In this document: positions 17,925-27,478 of the stretch, piece after piece
Numbering within the stretch: the stretch's first letter is position 1
How the letters are laid out: each line of letters opens with the position of its first letter
Assembly: GCA_041392805.1 (NCBI GenBank)
Contig: JAWKLJ010000001.1
Span: 5,699,877 to 5,763,876 of the forward strand
Direction: 5' to 3'
From: Saprospiraceae bacterium
GTDB taxonomy: Bacteria > Bacteroidota > Bacteroidia > Chitinophagales > Saprospiraceae
Length of the DNA stretch: 64,000 bases
Position numbers and translations under genes: made by a program
Notes under the pieces: generated by a model
Told to the model about the DNA's origin: nothing
Databases searched by the model: none
Seen by the model: only the letters and a program-made list of their open reading frames with translations

Positions 17925-18503
17925 ATGAGAATTTTCCTTTGGAGTATTTTATTATGCCTAATGGCTAGCCAATTACCGGCACAAACCTTTAAGGCGGCAT
18001 TGGTTGGTGGATTTAACTTGTCTCAAATTGACGGTGATCGGTTGGGGGGATTTCACAAAATAGGTGTTAATACAGGGGTAAAGGCAGTTGCGGTATTTTC
18101 GGATCGATGGGAGCTCAGCGTGGAAATGTTATTTGTACAACAAGGAAGCAGTAGATCCAGAACCGATTCGCCACTGTCTTTATTTGATCATATAAACCTT
18201 AACCTGGTGGAGGCACCCATTATGCTTAGCTTTCGGGATTGGAAAGTGCAAGCGGAGGCTGGGTTTTCCTACTCGAATATTATCAATTATAAGGTGATTT
18301 CAGCCATTGGGGATGACATTAGCGATCAGGAAAAGTATAAATCGAATATATTTACAGGCATATTGGGAGCTAGTTACTTTTTTACGGACAAATGGACGTT
18401 GAATATTCGCTGGGCAAAAAACTTGGCCAGTTTTCAAGATAGGGTAGGGGGAGACCCCTTCTTTGGGCGAGTAGTGAGCATTAGGGGTTTGTATTGGTTG
18501 TAG
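17925..18503 (+). CDS. Outer-membrane beta-barrel protein (PorT-like fold)
   Basis: This 192-residue exported protein has a signal peptide (about 1-19, ending LPAQ). The mature region has alternating hydrophobic strands (AALVGGFNLSQIDGDRLGGF, TGILGASYFFTDKW) typical of the OMP_b-brl_2 family. These small barrels have no general assigned function. It is the first gene of a rightward set, with a lipoprotein 41 bp downstream and ppx after that. Confidence 0.75.
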   Translation: MRIFLWSILLCLMASQLPAQTFKAALVGGFNLSQIDGDRLGGFHKIGVNTGVKAVAVFSDRWELSVEMLFVQQGSSRSRTDSPLSLFDHINLNLVEAPIMLSFRDWKVQAEAGFSYSNIINYKVISAIGDDISDQEKYKSNIFTGILGASYFFTDKWTLNIRWAKNLASFQDRVGGDPFFGRVVSIRGLYWL

Positions 18504-18544
18504 AAAAAACGTTAGACTTTTCGAAAGGATAATAACCTATAGTC

Positions 18545-19036
18545 ATGAATAAAATTGTATTCCTTTGTTGTGTTAGTTTGATGTTACTTGCCTGCGGAGG
18601 TGGGCAGAAAGCATCCGATGGAACAAGTGCCGCCCCTACCGCAACTGCGCCAGCGGCTAATCACCCGGTGCTCTACCCCTCCGTGGCGCCAGAAACGGTC
18701 AAGATGTTGTGGGATAAATGTGATTATATCGACTTTGTATTCTATTATCTCAACTTTTCGATGAGTCAAAAAGAACCACAAAGTATTAAGGGGACCATTG
18801 CCCACATCTCAGCGGATGTACCTGGCATAGACCCCAATTGCAAACCCATTGGGCGCTTGTTCTTCCAATCGGAAGGAAAAAATGTTTTAGAAGCTGATAT
18901 TTTTTATAGCAATGGTTGTGCTTATTATATTTTCTATGAAGATGGAAAGTATGCCTATGCCAATAAAATGATGCCAGCGGGCTCCCAATTTTTTGATAAT
19001 ATTTTCAAGCAGGTGGAAGCACAACAAAAGAAATAA
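18545..19036 (+). CDS. Conserved lipoprotein of unknown function
   Basis: This 163-residue protein has a clear lipobox (MLLACGGG, acylated Cys at about 17), then a low-complexity Ala/Thr/Pro linker. A compact domain with conserved-looking cysteines (C56, C99 region, GCAYYIFYEDGKYAY) follows. I do not recognise the domain. Its TAA stop directly abuts the ATG of the ppx-like gene (19034-19036 / 19037), so the two are translated from one transcript. Confidence 0.75.
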   Translation: MNKIVFLCCVSLMLLACGGGQKASDGTSAAPTATAPAANHPVLYPSVAPETVKMLWDKCDYIDFVFYYLNFSMSQKEPQSIKGTIAHISADVPGIDPNCKPIGRLFFQSEGKNVLEADIFYSNGCAYYIFYEDGKYAYANKMMPAGSQFFDNIFKQVEAQQKK

Positions 19037-19969
19037 ATGCCAAAAGCTGCGGTGATAGATATGGGCACCAATACTTTCCATCTATTGGTTGCTGAAACAG
19101 ATGATAAACATGGCTTTCGGGAAGTTTTCAAGGTGAAGCGCTTTGTCAAGTTGGCAGAGGAAGGCATTGCTGTCATTGGGGTACGAGCCTTCCACCGCGC
19201 CATGGAGACCCTCTTGGATTATCGCCAAATCCTGGATGAATTTCAGATTGAGCTGGTGAAGGTCATGGGGACTGCCGCCCTGCGAACAGCTAGTAATGGC
19301 CCCAATTTACTGGCTTGGGCAAAAAAAGAAGTTGGATTTGATATCCAGGTGATTGGAGGAGCAGAGGAGGCGCGTTTGATTCATCAGGGCGTTTGTTTTT
19401 CCATGCCGGAGATGCCAGGAAGGTGTTTGATCATGGATATTGGTGGGGGTAGCGTAGAGTTTATTATTGCAGAAGGGGCCAAGGCACTATGGGCCCAGAG
19501 TTTTCCCATTGGTGCGGCAGTTTTACTACGGGAGTTTCATCACCGTGACCCTATTGATGAAACCGAGGTAGCTGCTATTGATGGTTTTTTGAATCAGCAG
19601 TTGACGCCCTTGCAGCTTGCGCTTGAGCAATGGCCAACGACTCATCTGATTGGTGCTGCTGGCACTTTTGATATTGTAGCTCGCCAAATTGCGGAGCCCC
19701 CCCTATCGCCACATATCTGGCATATTGAAATGGAGAAATTTCCTCCTCTTTATCAAGAAATCATTTGCACAACGATAGAAGAAAGGCAGCAGAATAGCAA
19801 AATTCCTATCGATCGGGTGGATATGATCGTCGTGGCTTTGGTGCTCATTCAATATGTGCTGGAGCATTACCGCATACAGCAATTCACCGTTTCCGCCTTT
19901 GCCCTCAAAGAGGGCGTAATGGGGGAGTTGTTAGGAGGGAATAGCGAATTGAAAACTAACGAGTTATAA
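19037..19969 (+). CDS. Exopolyphosphatase / guanosine pentaphosphatase family (Ppx/GppA)
   Basis: This 310-residue ASKHA-fold enzyme has the phosphate-binding loops DMGTNTFHLLVAE (about 8-20) and MDIGGGSVEFII (about 134-145). The family removes terminal phosphate from polyphosphate or converts pppGpp to ppGpp. The protein is about the length of the short, two-domain type common in Bacteroidota, so the substrate cannot be told. It starts directly after the lipoprotein stop. Its last 14 bp overlap the end of the convergent T9SS-cargo gene. Confidence 0.9.
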   Translation: MPKAAVIDMGTNTFHLLVAETDDKHGFREVFKVKRFVKLAEEGIAVIGVRAFHRAMETLLDYRQILDEFQIELVKVMGTAALRTASNGPNLLAWAKKEVGFDIQVIGGAEEARLIHQGVCFSMPEMPGRCLIMDIGGGSVEFIIAEGAKALWAQSFPIGAAVLLREFHHRDPIDETEVAAIDGFLNQQLTPLQLALEQWPTTHLIGAAGTFDIVARQIAEPPLSPHIWHIEMEKFPPLYQEIICTTIEERQQNSKIPIDRVDMIVVALVLIQYVLEHYRIQQFTVSAFALKEGVMGELLGGNSELKTNEL

Positions 19970-22526
19970 CAATTTGCTTAGATTGGGTTTTCCCATTTTG
20001 CTCAAATTGCACCCAATAAACACCACTCGGAAAACGCCCTAAGTCAAACGAGCTGCTGGGCTGCTCTAGTAAGTATTGTTGAAGGAATTGACCATTGGCT
20101 CCAAACAGTTTCATTCGAATTGGTTTTGCCGAAATAGTTTTGGTTTCGACCCTCATCCAATCGGTCATTGGATTAGGAAAAATCTTTATGTCAAGCCCAA
20201 GTATTTCGTCTTCCTTTTCATCTGTAGCAACGGTGGGGTCTACGACAAAATCCCAAATGCCTCTGCCATAGGTTCCAAACCGAACAATATGCAAAGCAGC
20301 AACGTACTCTACCGACCAATACGTTTGAGTAGGTGAACAATCGCCCAAAAGTGGATACCAGCGGGCATCTTCCACTACATAAACAAAAGGCCCCGTCTCC
20401 GTAGCCGCAAATAAGAATTGTTCAGCAGGATCGGCTGCCAGTCCCAAGACCAAGGTTGGCGGTAAATTGTGCAGCAGTGGCGCAAAATTTTCCCCACCGT
20501 CCGTAGATACAAAAACGGCAGGGTTGTCATAACCACTTCCAGCCAGGTATACCTTATTGGGATCAAATCGGGAAACATAAATGGCTTGCCCAAAGAAATA
20601 TTGACCTAGAACGACAAAATTGAGGGATTGGCTCCAGGTGTCACCTGCATCCCGGGAAAAAAAGAAGCGACCATTCGAAGTGGCCACATACCAATAATCA
20701 GGATGACTTGGTGCACTGGCCATGGCCGATATTTCTCCGCCTCCCGATGCTTGTTTAAAATTAAAATCAAGCGCTGTTGCATGGATTCGGTTACCATCTG
20801 CGCGTAACTTAATGAGGTAAGAGCCACCATCACCCACTATATTTCCACCTGCCATATAAACCGCATCTTCTTCCGAATTAGGACTGGGCATGATGGGCGG
20901 AAGCCATAATTCAGAGCGATTTTCCTCCTCCAGTTGATAGGATAAATGGTAACCCTGCTGCTGCGGATCGTCATAATAGGTGACCCAGCCATCTGGATAA
21001 ACCGCCCAAAGGGATTCTCCTTTTTTGCTAAACGTTAAATGGGCATAATCTCCCGAAATAACCTGCTCGAATTGTTCAATTTCCACCGCTTCATCTTCAA
21101 AAGTTGCAGAGCGTTGAAAACCCTGGTCCTGGGAACCTGCATAGACAAAATTGGGGTCAAGCGGGTCCGTCACAACGGTGTAGTACTGGCTTACATTCAG
21201 GCCCGATAGGCTAATGTTTCGCTGAGTGGCCAGGTTATCATATGATATCGTCAAGCCGCCATGGTGGCTTATCAGTAAAAAATCATTTTCAGCTTGGGTC
21301 TTAAATGCTTTGAAATGCATGATATCGGCATGGAGTTTATGTTCCATGTCATCATAGTATTCAGACCATCTATTGATACGCGTCCATTCCTTCCCTCCAT
21401 TGAGGCTACGATAACAATCTACTTCTCCCATGAACAAGACGTTCGGATCAGTTGGCGAAACATAGATCCCTACGTCCCAGGGCGTTTTTGGCAGTTTGCC
21501 TTGGTATACCCAGGTTTTGCCCTTATCGGTTGATAAGAATACCCCCATGTCACCTCCTTGGTTTCGCCTGTAGCTATACAAACGCAAGGAATCCTCCGTT
21601 GCCCATCCATCCAAATTTACCCTAACCTCCCCGAAGGAAAAGCTATTGTCGGTCACAATCGGGGTAAATACACCAGAATGGGGGGTATATTCAAAGAAAT
21701 GCGCTTCATTACCGCTATTGTCAATCAAAAAAACAGATGGGCTGTGATGCGGATTACTCAAATGGATTTTTTCAAACAGATGGGTTTCAAAAGACTTGAT
21801 TTTCTGAAAACTTAAACCGGCATCGCTAGAAACATACAAACCTAGGTTACTCCAATAATCGGGTTTACCCAATAAAAAAATGGTAGGTGAATTTTCACCT
21901 AAAACCACTACGTTTTCAGCTCCGCCCCAAAAATCATTTCGAACAGGGCCACCTTGGGCCTTTGTCCAGCTTAGACCTTCATCATCCGAATAATGAGGAA
22001 CTTTATTGATCAGCGCAAGCATCCGGGTGTGAGGGCGATTGGGAATCAATGTCAGCAATCCAGGACTAAAGATAAGGTCTTGGTTGACAGGCGTCCATTG
22101 GCTGCCATCTCGTTTCCCGCGCCAGAGGGTTCCGCCCGCAGAAATAAGCCATATCTCATCTTTGATAGGGTCATATTCGGTATCCAAAACACTGCCGGCC
22201 AAATTGAGGCTTCCCCTCTCCATCCAGGTACCCCTCAATTTATCATTGGCAATGCTAACGGCATTACAATCGGATCGAAAATTGATTTCTCCCTTTTGCG
22301 CTATCCAATTTAATTGGTTTTGATATTCGAATTGCGTCCAACTGGTATGTTCGGCTGTGCGGTGCATCTGATCGATCCACTTTAATCGCTTATCTTGGTT
22401 GCCTTCCTCCTCTCCTTCGTGAATCAACGTAGTACCATCGGTTGGTTGTGGAATGGTGGTGAATTCGCATGCTAGAAAGCAGGGAGAGATCAGAAAAATT
22501 AGGGCTACAATGGTGTAAGGTCTCAT
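19956..22526 (-). CDS. Sortilin/BNR-repeat lipoprotein with T9SS type A sorting domain
   Basis: This is an 856-residue cell-surface protein. The N-terminus has a lipobox-like signal (LISPCFLAC, Cys at about 20). About residues 90-740 contain Asp-box repeats (GVFLSTDKGKTW, YVSSDAGLSFQ, FFSRDAGDTWSQ, VFVSTDGGENF). The last ~75 residues form a type A T9SS C-terminal domain (IKIFPNPMTDWMRVE, GRFPSGVYWVQFEQNGK, SKQIVITR). This domain takes proteins across the outer membrane and attaches them to the surface. The presence of both a lipobox-like signal and a T9SS tail is unusual. The gene converges with ppx. Confidence 0.85.
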   Translation of the reverse strand: MRPYTIVALIFLISPCFLACEFTTIPQPTDGTTLIHEGEEEGNQDKRLKWIDQMHRTAEHTSWTQFEYQNQLNWIAQKGEINFRSDCNAVSIANDKLRGTWMERGSLNLAGSVLDTEYDPIKDEIWLISAGGTLWRGKRDGSQWTPVNQDLIFSPGLLTLIPNRPHTRMLALINKVPHYSDDEGLSWTKAQGGPVRNDFWGGAENVVVLGENSPTIFLLGKPDYWSNLGLYVSSDAGLSFQKIKSFETHLFEKIHLSNPHHSPSVFLIDNSGNEAHFFEYTPHSGVFTPIVTDNSFSFGEVRVNLDGWATEDSLRLYSYRRNQGGDMGVFLSTDKGKTWVYQGKLPKTPWDVGIYVSPTDPNVLFMGEVDCYRSLNGGKEWTRINRWSEYYDDMEHKLHADIMHFKAFKTQAENDFLLISHHGGLTISYDNLATQRNISLSGLNVSQYYTVVTDPLDPNFVYAGSQDQGFQRSATFEDEAVEIEQFEQVISGDYAHLTFSKKGESLWAVYPDGWVTYYDDPQQQGYHLSYQLEEENRSELWLPPIMPSPNSEEDAVYMAGGNIVGDGGSYLIKLRADGNRIHATALDFNFKQASGGGEISAMASAPSHPDYWYVATSNGRFFFSRDAGDTWSQSLNFVVLGQYFFGQAIYVSRFDPNKVYLAGSGYDNPAVFVSTDGGENFAPLLHNLPPTLVLGLAADPAEQFLFAATETGPFVYVVEDARWYPLLGDCSPTQTYWSVEYVAALHIVRFGTYGRGIWDFVVDPTVATDEKEDEILGLDIKIFPNPMTDWMRVETKTISAKPIRMKLFGANGQFLQQYLLEQPSSSFDLGRFPSGVYWVQFEQNGKTQSKQIVITR

Positions 22527-22766
22527 GTATTATTTTTTCCAGCCTATGCACAAAGTATTTACAGCTTATACAAATATAAAGTATTTAAATGAGAAAATGG
22601 AAGTGCCAAAGGTATTGATCTGTCGGGTATCTGGCGAATAGAAAATCTTAGCGACACCTATCCTCGATATGGGAAAAGAAAAGCTAAATCTTGCAACTTT
22701 AGCTGCAACCAATACGTCAGAGGTATGTATTTGTAATTGAGTGCATGTATATAAAAATCACCTTCC

Positions 22767-25169
22767 ATGTTATACAACTACCTTAAAGTTGCTCTTCGAA
22801 ACATCTTCCGTGAAAAATTATACGCCATCATTAATGTATTTGGATTAGCAATAGGCCTGGGCGTTTGTTTGTTGATCTTGCTATTTGTGAAAGACGAATT
22901 GAGCTACGATAAGTACCACAGCAAAGCGGACCAGATTTACCGGGTGGTCACTGAATGGAGACATGGGACAGATCGCGCCATTGAAACACCTATTAACTCC
23001 TATCGTTTGGCGCCTGCTCTGGCGGTTGATTTCCCGGAGATAGCAGAGATTGTCCGGTTTAGCCCCTTTGGCGGCTTAATTACCTATGAAAACCAAGATT
23101 TTCAGGAAGACCATTTGTTTTTAGTGGATGATAATGTATTTGATGTTTTTGACTTTGGCTGGAAGAGTGGCAATAAGGCAACCGCATTAAAAGAGCCCTT
23201 TACCGCCGTTTTGTCTGAGACAACAGCCAGGAAATATTTTGGAGAGGAGAATCCAATAGGAAAGGTGGTAAAATGGAATGGCGAAAATGAGTTGCGGGTG
23301 ACTGGAATATTCCAGGACTTTGCGCCTAACAACCACCTGCTTGTCGACATTTTTGTGTCGATGGAAACGGGCAAGCAGGTGTTCAATCAACTGGTTTTGA
23401 ACAATTGGGGAGAAGGTTCACAATATACTTATCTGTTATTGCCACCCGAGGTGTCGGCTACAAGCGTAGCAGCGCGATTTCCCGATTTTATTGAGAAAAA
23501 CATGGGAGAGGGTAGCTCCAAAGGAGTCGTGATGTACTTGCAGCCATTAACCAGTATTCACCTGTACTCCAATTTAGCTGGCGAGATCGGCGCCAATGGT
23601 AATATTCGATATATCTATATTTCTGTTGCGATTGCTTTATTCATTATTTTAATTGCTTGTATCAATTACATGAATTTATCCACGGCGCGATCCATTAAGC
23701 GGGCCAAGGAGATTGGTGTTCGTAAAACCTTAGGGGCCGCAAGGTCATCGCTGATCCTGCAATTCCTCTCGGAGTCGGTTATGATTGGACTCATTGCTTT
23801 CCTGTTAGCCATTGGGCTGGTATTGATGGTGCTCCCTGCTTTTAATGCTTTTGTTGATAAAAGCCTGACCATCAATCCGTTTAAAATACCCCAAACTTAC
23901 CTGGCCTTTTTGGGTATAACTGTCGGTATTGGGCTTTTAGCAGGAAGCTACCCCGCACTTTATTTATCTGCTTTTGATGTCGTTAAAATCTTTCGTGAAA
24001 AAATAAAAAAAGGAACGGTTAGCGCACAACTTCGAAAAGTGCTGGTTGTTTTCCAGTTTTGTATCTCCACCGCATTAATTATAGGAACCCTCATTATTTA
24101 CAACCAATGGGTGTTTTTGCGCAATAAGGATTTGGGGTATAACAAAGACAACCTGATACTGGTACCCATTCCCGACCGCACGCAGTATGAGACGCTCAAA
24201 ACACAACTGGCACAAAACCCGAATATTGTAGGCATTACCGCCTCTAATAAAATGTTGACCAATCGGCTAAGCAGCAATTTGGGCTTTAAAGCTGAAAATT
24301 ACGAGCAAGATCCACAATCTCCCTCCAGTATCAAAATTCTCACCGTGGATGCAGATTTTATGAAAACCCTGGAAATAGATTTTGCCAGTGGTCGCGATTT
24401 TTCAGCAGCCTTCGGTAGTGATGATACAGAAGCATTTATCTTGAATGAAGCAGCCGTAAAGATGATAGGTTGGACAGATGATCCGATTGGGAAATGGTTT
24501 GAGACCAGCGAATTTGACAATGGTAGCTGGGCCAAGCGGACAGGGAAGATCATCGGCGTAGTGGAAGATTTCAACATGGAATCCCTGCATAACAAAATCC
24601 AACCTGTCGTTTATTATATCTCTAAAAGTTGGCTCAATTGGATGACTTTGCGCATCAACAACCACGATACCCCAGCTACGATTGATTTTATCAAAGATAA
24701 ATGGACCCAATATGGTTCTGAACAAGCTTTTGATTTCACCTTTATGGATGATCGGATCAATGATTTGTACCAAGGGGAGGAGCGTTATTTTCGCTTGTTC
24801 ATCGCGTTTACCATATTGGCCATATTTATCGCCAGTTTGGGTATTTTTGGCTTATCTTCTTTCACTGCCGAGCAAAGGCGGAAAGAAATTGGCATCCGGA
24901 AAGTATTTGGTGCTTCCGTTGGGAGTTTGGTGATGCTGTTGTCAAAAGAATTTTCCTGGCTGGTGGTCATAGGTTTTGCCTTTGCGGTACCCATTGCTTA
25001 TTACATGATGGACATTTGGTTGGCGGACTTTATTTATCGTATAGACATAGGTGTAGGCCCCTTTATATTGGCGGGATTATTGGCATTGGTGATTGCCTGG
25101 CTTACGGCCAGTTTTCAATCTACCAGGGCAGCCATTGAGAACCCCATTAAGTCCTTGCGTTATGAATAG
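22767..25169 (+). CDS. ABC transporter permease, FtsX/MacB type
   Basis: This 800-residue inner-membrane protein has the duplicated architecture common in Bacteroidota. It has an N-terminal helix (about 20-42, INVFGLAIGLGVCLLILLFV), a periplasmic MacB-like domain, three FtsX helices (about 280-410), another helix (about 425-447) with a second periplasmic domain, and a second FtsX triplet (about 680-790). KEIGVRKTLGA and KEIGIRKVFGA are the repeated coupling motifs before the FtsX helices. No ATPase gene lies next to it, so the partner must be elsewhere. The cargo is unknown. Confidence 0.9.
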   Translation: MLYNYLKVALRNIFREKLYAIINVFGLAIGLGVCLLILLFVKDELSYDKYHSKADQIYRVVTEWRHGTDRAIETPINSYRLAPALAVDFPEIAEIVRFSPFGGLITYENQDFQEDHLFLVDDNVFDVFDFGWKSGNKATALKEPFTAVLSETTARKYFGEENPIGKVVKWNGENELRVTGIFQDFAPNNHLLVDIFVSMETGKQVFNQLVLNNWGEGSQYTYLLLPPEVSATSVAARFPDFIEKNMGEGSSKGVVMYLQPLTSIHLYSNLAGEIGANGNIRYIYISVAIALFIILIACINYMNLSTARSIKRAKEIGVRKTLGAARSSLILQFLSESVMIGLIAFLLAIGLVLMVLPAFNAFVDKSLTINPFKIPQTYLAFLGITVGIGLLAGSYPALYLSAFDVVKIFREKIKKGTVSAQLRKVLVVFQFCISTALIIGTLIIYNQWVFLRNKDLGYNKDNLILVPIPDRTQYETLKTQLAQNPNIVGITASNKMLTNRLSSNLGFKAENYEQDPQSPSSIKILTVDADFMKTLEIDFASGRDFSAAFGSDDTEAFILNEAAVKMIGWTDDPIGKWFETSEFDNGSWAKRTGKIIGVVEDFNMESLHNKIQPVVYYISKSWLNWMTLRINNHDTPATIDFIKDKWTQYGSEQAFDFTFMDDRINDLYQGEERYFRLFIAFTILAIFIASLGIFGLSSFTAEQRRKEIGIRKVFGASVGSLVMLLSKEFSWLVVIGFAFAVPIAYYMMDIWLADFIYRIDIGVGPFILAGLLALVIAWLTASFQSTRAAIENPIKSLRYE

Positions 25170-25283
25170 GGGAATACCTGTTTCCCGACTTTCTCCGCCT
25201 TCTCCGTCGAAATAAATACGAGATTTAGCGACGAAAATTGCAAAGCCGTTTAAGTCGGTTTATCTTAGCATAAAAAAAAGATT

Positions 25284-25628
25284 ATGTCAGAGAATCCATT
25301 TTCAAGTATTAATGATAAACTCTTGGCCATTATCAGTTACATCACACCGGTTGGGCTGATTATTTCAGTCGTGGGTAACAAAGACAGAGGGTCAGAATAT
25401 GTATCTTTCCACATCCGGCAGGCCATCGGTATCTTTTTACTGAGTATGTTGGCTTGGGTGGTTCGCAATATGTTTTTCTTCTTTTTCCTTAGCACCATTT
25501 CCAGCATGATTATCAGCCTCGCTGCTTTTGTATTTTGGATTATAGCTTTGGTAGGTGCTATACAGGAGGACACCACACCCATACCCATTGTAGGAGATTA
25601 CTTTCAGGATTGGTTCAAAAATGTTTAA
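25284..25628 (+). CDS. Small membrane protein, DUF4870-like
   Basis: This 114-residue protein has three hydrophobic segments (about 12-30, 44-72, 76-94). The motif YVSFHIRQAIGIFLLSML matches the DUF4870/Tic20-like pattern in which a short hydrophilic loop carries His-Arg-Gln before a helix. The function is unknown. It is monocistronic and followed by a 12-bp hairpin. Confidence 0.7.
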   Translation: MSENPFSSINDKLLAIISYITPVGLIISVVGNKDRGSEYVSFHIRQAIGIFLLSMLAWVVRNMFFFFFLSTISSMIISLAAFVFWIIALVGAIQEDTTPIPIVGDYFQDWFKNV

Positions 25629-25644
25629 TCATTTCTATCCAGCG

Positions 25645-25683
25645 CGTATCTTCCGCTAGCACTATTGCTATGCGGAAGATACG
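25645..25683 (+). terminator. Hairpin after the DUF4870-like gene
   Basis: CGTATCTTCCGC (25645-25656) and GCGGAAGATACG (25672-25683) form a perfect 12-bp stem with a 15-base loop. There is no strong T tract, so termination is plausible but not certain. Confidence 0.55.
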
Positions 25684-25688
25684 TATTA

Positions 25689-25874
25689 GTGGTTGTTTGG
25701 AGGTAGTCATTTGGGCTGCAAATATCCATTTATGCAATGCCGAAGCAAGTTCGGCACAAGCTCTGTCTTCGGCTATTTTGGCCATCGTAGCGCTGCTATG
25801 ATGGCCAAAATGAGCCTCGTCAGAACGCATAACTGACTATTTTCGCTTCCAAAGCACCACCTCCAAACAGCCAC
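25689..25874. repeat. 186-bp dispersed palindromic element (copy 1)
   Basis: The terminal arms are GTGGTTGTTTGGAGGTAGT (25689-25707) and ACCACCTCCAAACAGCCAC (25856-25874), pairing at 17 of 19 positions. The 83-bp core 25771-25853 recurs at 49289-49371 with about 76 identities. The core has a hairpin TTTTGGCCATC / GATGGCCAAAA (25776-25786, 25800-25810). The element ends exactly one base before the stop codon of the SET-domain gene. Confidence 0.8.
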
Positions 25875-26264
25875 TTAGGTCATAACCTCAAACCAAACTG
25901 CCTCTTGGTTGAGGGGGTCCCCATTGTAGTTGACCTTAATTTCTGCGCCTGCTTCGATATCCACCAGCGCATAAAAACGCATCATTTTTTCTTCAAAATC
26001 GGGACGATATTCTGCATTGGGTTGATAGGAATGGTTGTAAATAGAACCATAGCCCAACAGTAGGGCACATTCCTCATCGTCTTCCCCCCACATGAAATAA
26101 TAATTGTACAAGAGACTTTTGTCCAGCAACTTTTTTTCTTTGCCTGGCAATACCAATACTGGGCAAATTTCAATAATAGAACCCTCTTCTATGAACCCAT
26201 TGGTAAAAACCCCTCTTCCTCCTAAAGGGCTTGGGGCAATAAATAGCGATGGAATGCGTTGCAT
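25875..26264 (-). CDS. SET-domain protein, putative lysine methyltransferase
   Basis: This 129-residue protein consists of a minimal SET domain: GGRGVFTNGFIEEGSIIEICP (about 16-36), YGSIYNHSYQPNAEYR with the NHS/cofactor motif (about 72-87), and a C-terminal EIKVNYNGDP that replaces the usual ELxxDY. SET enzymes transfer methyl from S-adenosylmethionine to lysine; no substrate is evident. It is a short single-domain form known in bacteria. The replacement of the DY motif tyrosine context by NYN leaves activity likely but unproven. Confidence 0.85.
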   Translation of the reverse strand: MQRIPSLFIAPSPLGGRGVFTNGFIEEGSIIEICPVLVLPGKEKKLLDKSLLYNYYFMWGEDDEECALLLGYGSIYNHSYQPNAEYRPDFEEKMMRFYALVDIEAGAEIKVNYNGDPLNQEAVWFEVMT

Positions 26265-26306
26265 GCGTTTATATTTATCAGCTAAGGTAATAAACTACGC
26301 CAATTT

Positions 26307-27392
26307 TTAAATCCCTTCTTCTTTACCAGATTCAATAGCCCGAAAAACGGCTGCTATGATGCGCAAATCTTTTAAGCCTTCTTCCCCTGTTGCCAGCGGG
26401 AGGCGATCTTCCTTGATGGCCAGGGCAAAATCATCCATTTGGGCAATTTGTTGATAGGGTGGGGTAGCGAAGTGTAGGAGTCCGTCGCTGGTCTGGCCTG
26501 CGGTACCAATGGCATTGAAGGCTGGGCGAAGCTCAAACCAGCCTTTCTCAGCAGAGGCGTAAAGACGGTCAACATAAGTAGAATAAGAGGTGCTGTGATT
26601 GGAAATAGCTCCAGAGGGGAAACGCATTTGCCAGGTGACCGTTTCGTAAATGTCTTTAAAAACATCAGTATGAACCCGATAGCCTCGTGCACTTACACTC
26701 AGTGGCTGTTCACCCAAAACCATGCGCGCCCCCTGCATCGCATACAGACCTAGATCGACCAAGGCGCCCCCGCCCCCTTTTTCCTTGTTCAGGCGCCAGG
26801 ATTCGGGATTGGCCATAGAAAAGCCGAGACTCGCCTCAATTAGGTTGACCTTGCCATAAACTTGCTCCCTACCCAGGCGGTGGGCCTCCAGGTGAAAGGG
26901 CTCGTAGTATAAGCGGTAACCCACTTGCAGCTTTACACCGGCCTCTTTACAGGCATCAACCATTTTTTGTCCTTCTGCCACTGACATAGCCATTGGTTTT
27001 TCACAAATCACTTGTTTTCCTGCCTGAGCAGCTCGAATGGTGTATTCGGCATGCAGAAAATTGGGCAAAACAATATAGATAATATCAATATCGGGGTTGT
27101 TTTTGATTTGATCGAAAGTCTCGTAATTGTAAATGTTGGCTTCGGGAATATCATATTTTTCCTTCCAGCTTTCCGCTTTGGCAGGGGTACCCGTAACAAT
27201 CCCTGCCAGACGACAATGCTTGGTCTGTTCCAAGGCTGGGCCCAATTGGTTGGTGCTGTAGTTGCCTAGTCCAACCAAGGCAACACCTAGTTTTTTGTCT
27301 TCCTGGTTTTGACAACTAATAGCGCTAGGTATTATTAAACTAGCACTAGCAGCAACTCCCATTTTCAAGGCATTACGGCGTGTATATTTCAT
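26307..27392 (-). CDS. Gfo/Idh/MocA family oxidoreductase with Tat-like signal
   Basis: This is a 361-residue NAD(P)-dependent sugar-type oxidoreductase. I start it at ATG 27392 (MKYTRRNALKMGVAASASL), because this gives a twin-arginine-like signal; the longer frame from 27509 adds 39 basic residues unlike the family. The Rossmann motif GVALVGLGNYST (about 36-47) is followed by VCEKPMAMSV, the EKP active-site motif. A downstream alpha/beta domain follows. The Cys in IPSAISCQNQ could also act as a lipobox. It lies 86 bp downstream of the PDZ-hydrolase gene, probably in one transcript. The substrate is unknown. Confidence 0.9.
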   Translation of the reverse strand: MKYTRRNALKMGVAASASLIIPSAISCQNQEDKKLGVALVGLGNYSTNQLGPALEQTKHCRLAGIVTGTPAKAESWKEKYDIPEANIYNYETFDQIKNNPDIDIIYIVLPNFLHAEYTIRAAQAGKQVICEKPMAMSVAEGQKMVDACKEAGVKLQVGYRLYYEPFHLEAHRLGREQVYGKVNLIEASLGFSMANPESWRLNKEKGGGGALVDLGLYAMQGARMVLGEQPLSVSARGYRVHTDVFKDIYETVTWQMRFPSGAISNHSTSYSTYVDRLYASAEKGWFELRPAFNAIGTAGQTSDGLLHFATPPYQQIAQMDDFALAIKEDRLPLATGEEGLKDLRIIAAVFRAIESGKEEGI

Positions 27393-27478
27393 GTTTTTTC
27401 TTTGTTGATGGTTTCCACCAGCTCTTGGTCCAATAGCTCTTGCTGTGCACCTGCCATTTCCTGCCCGTAGCTTACCTC

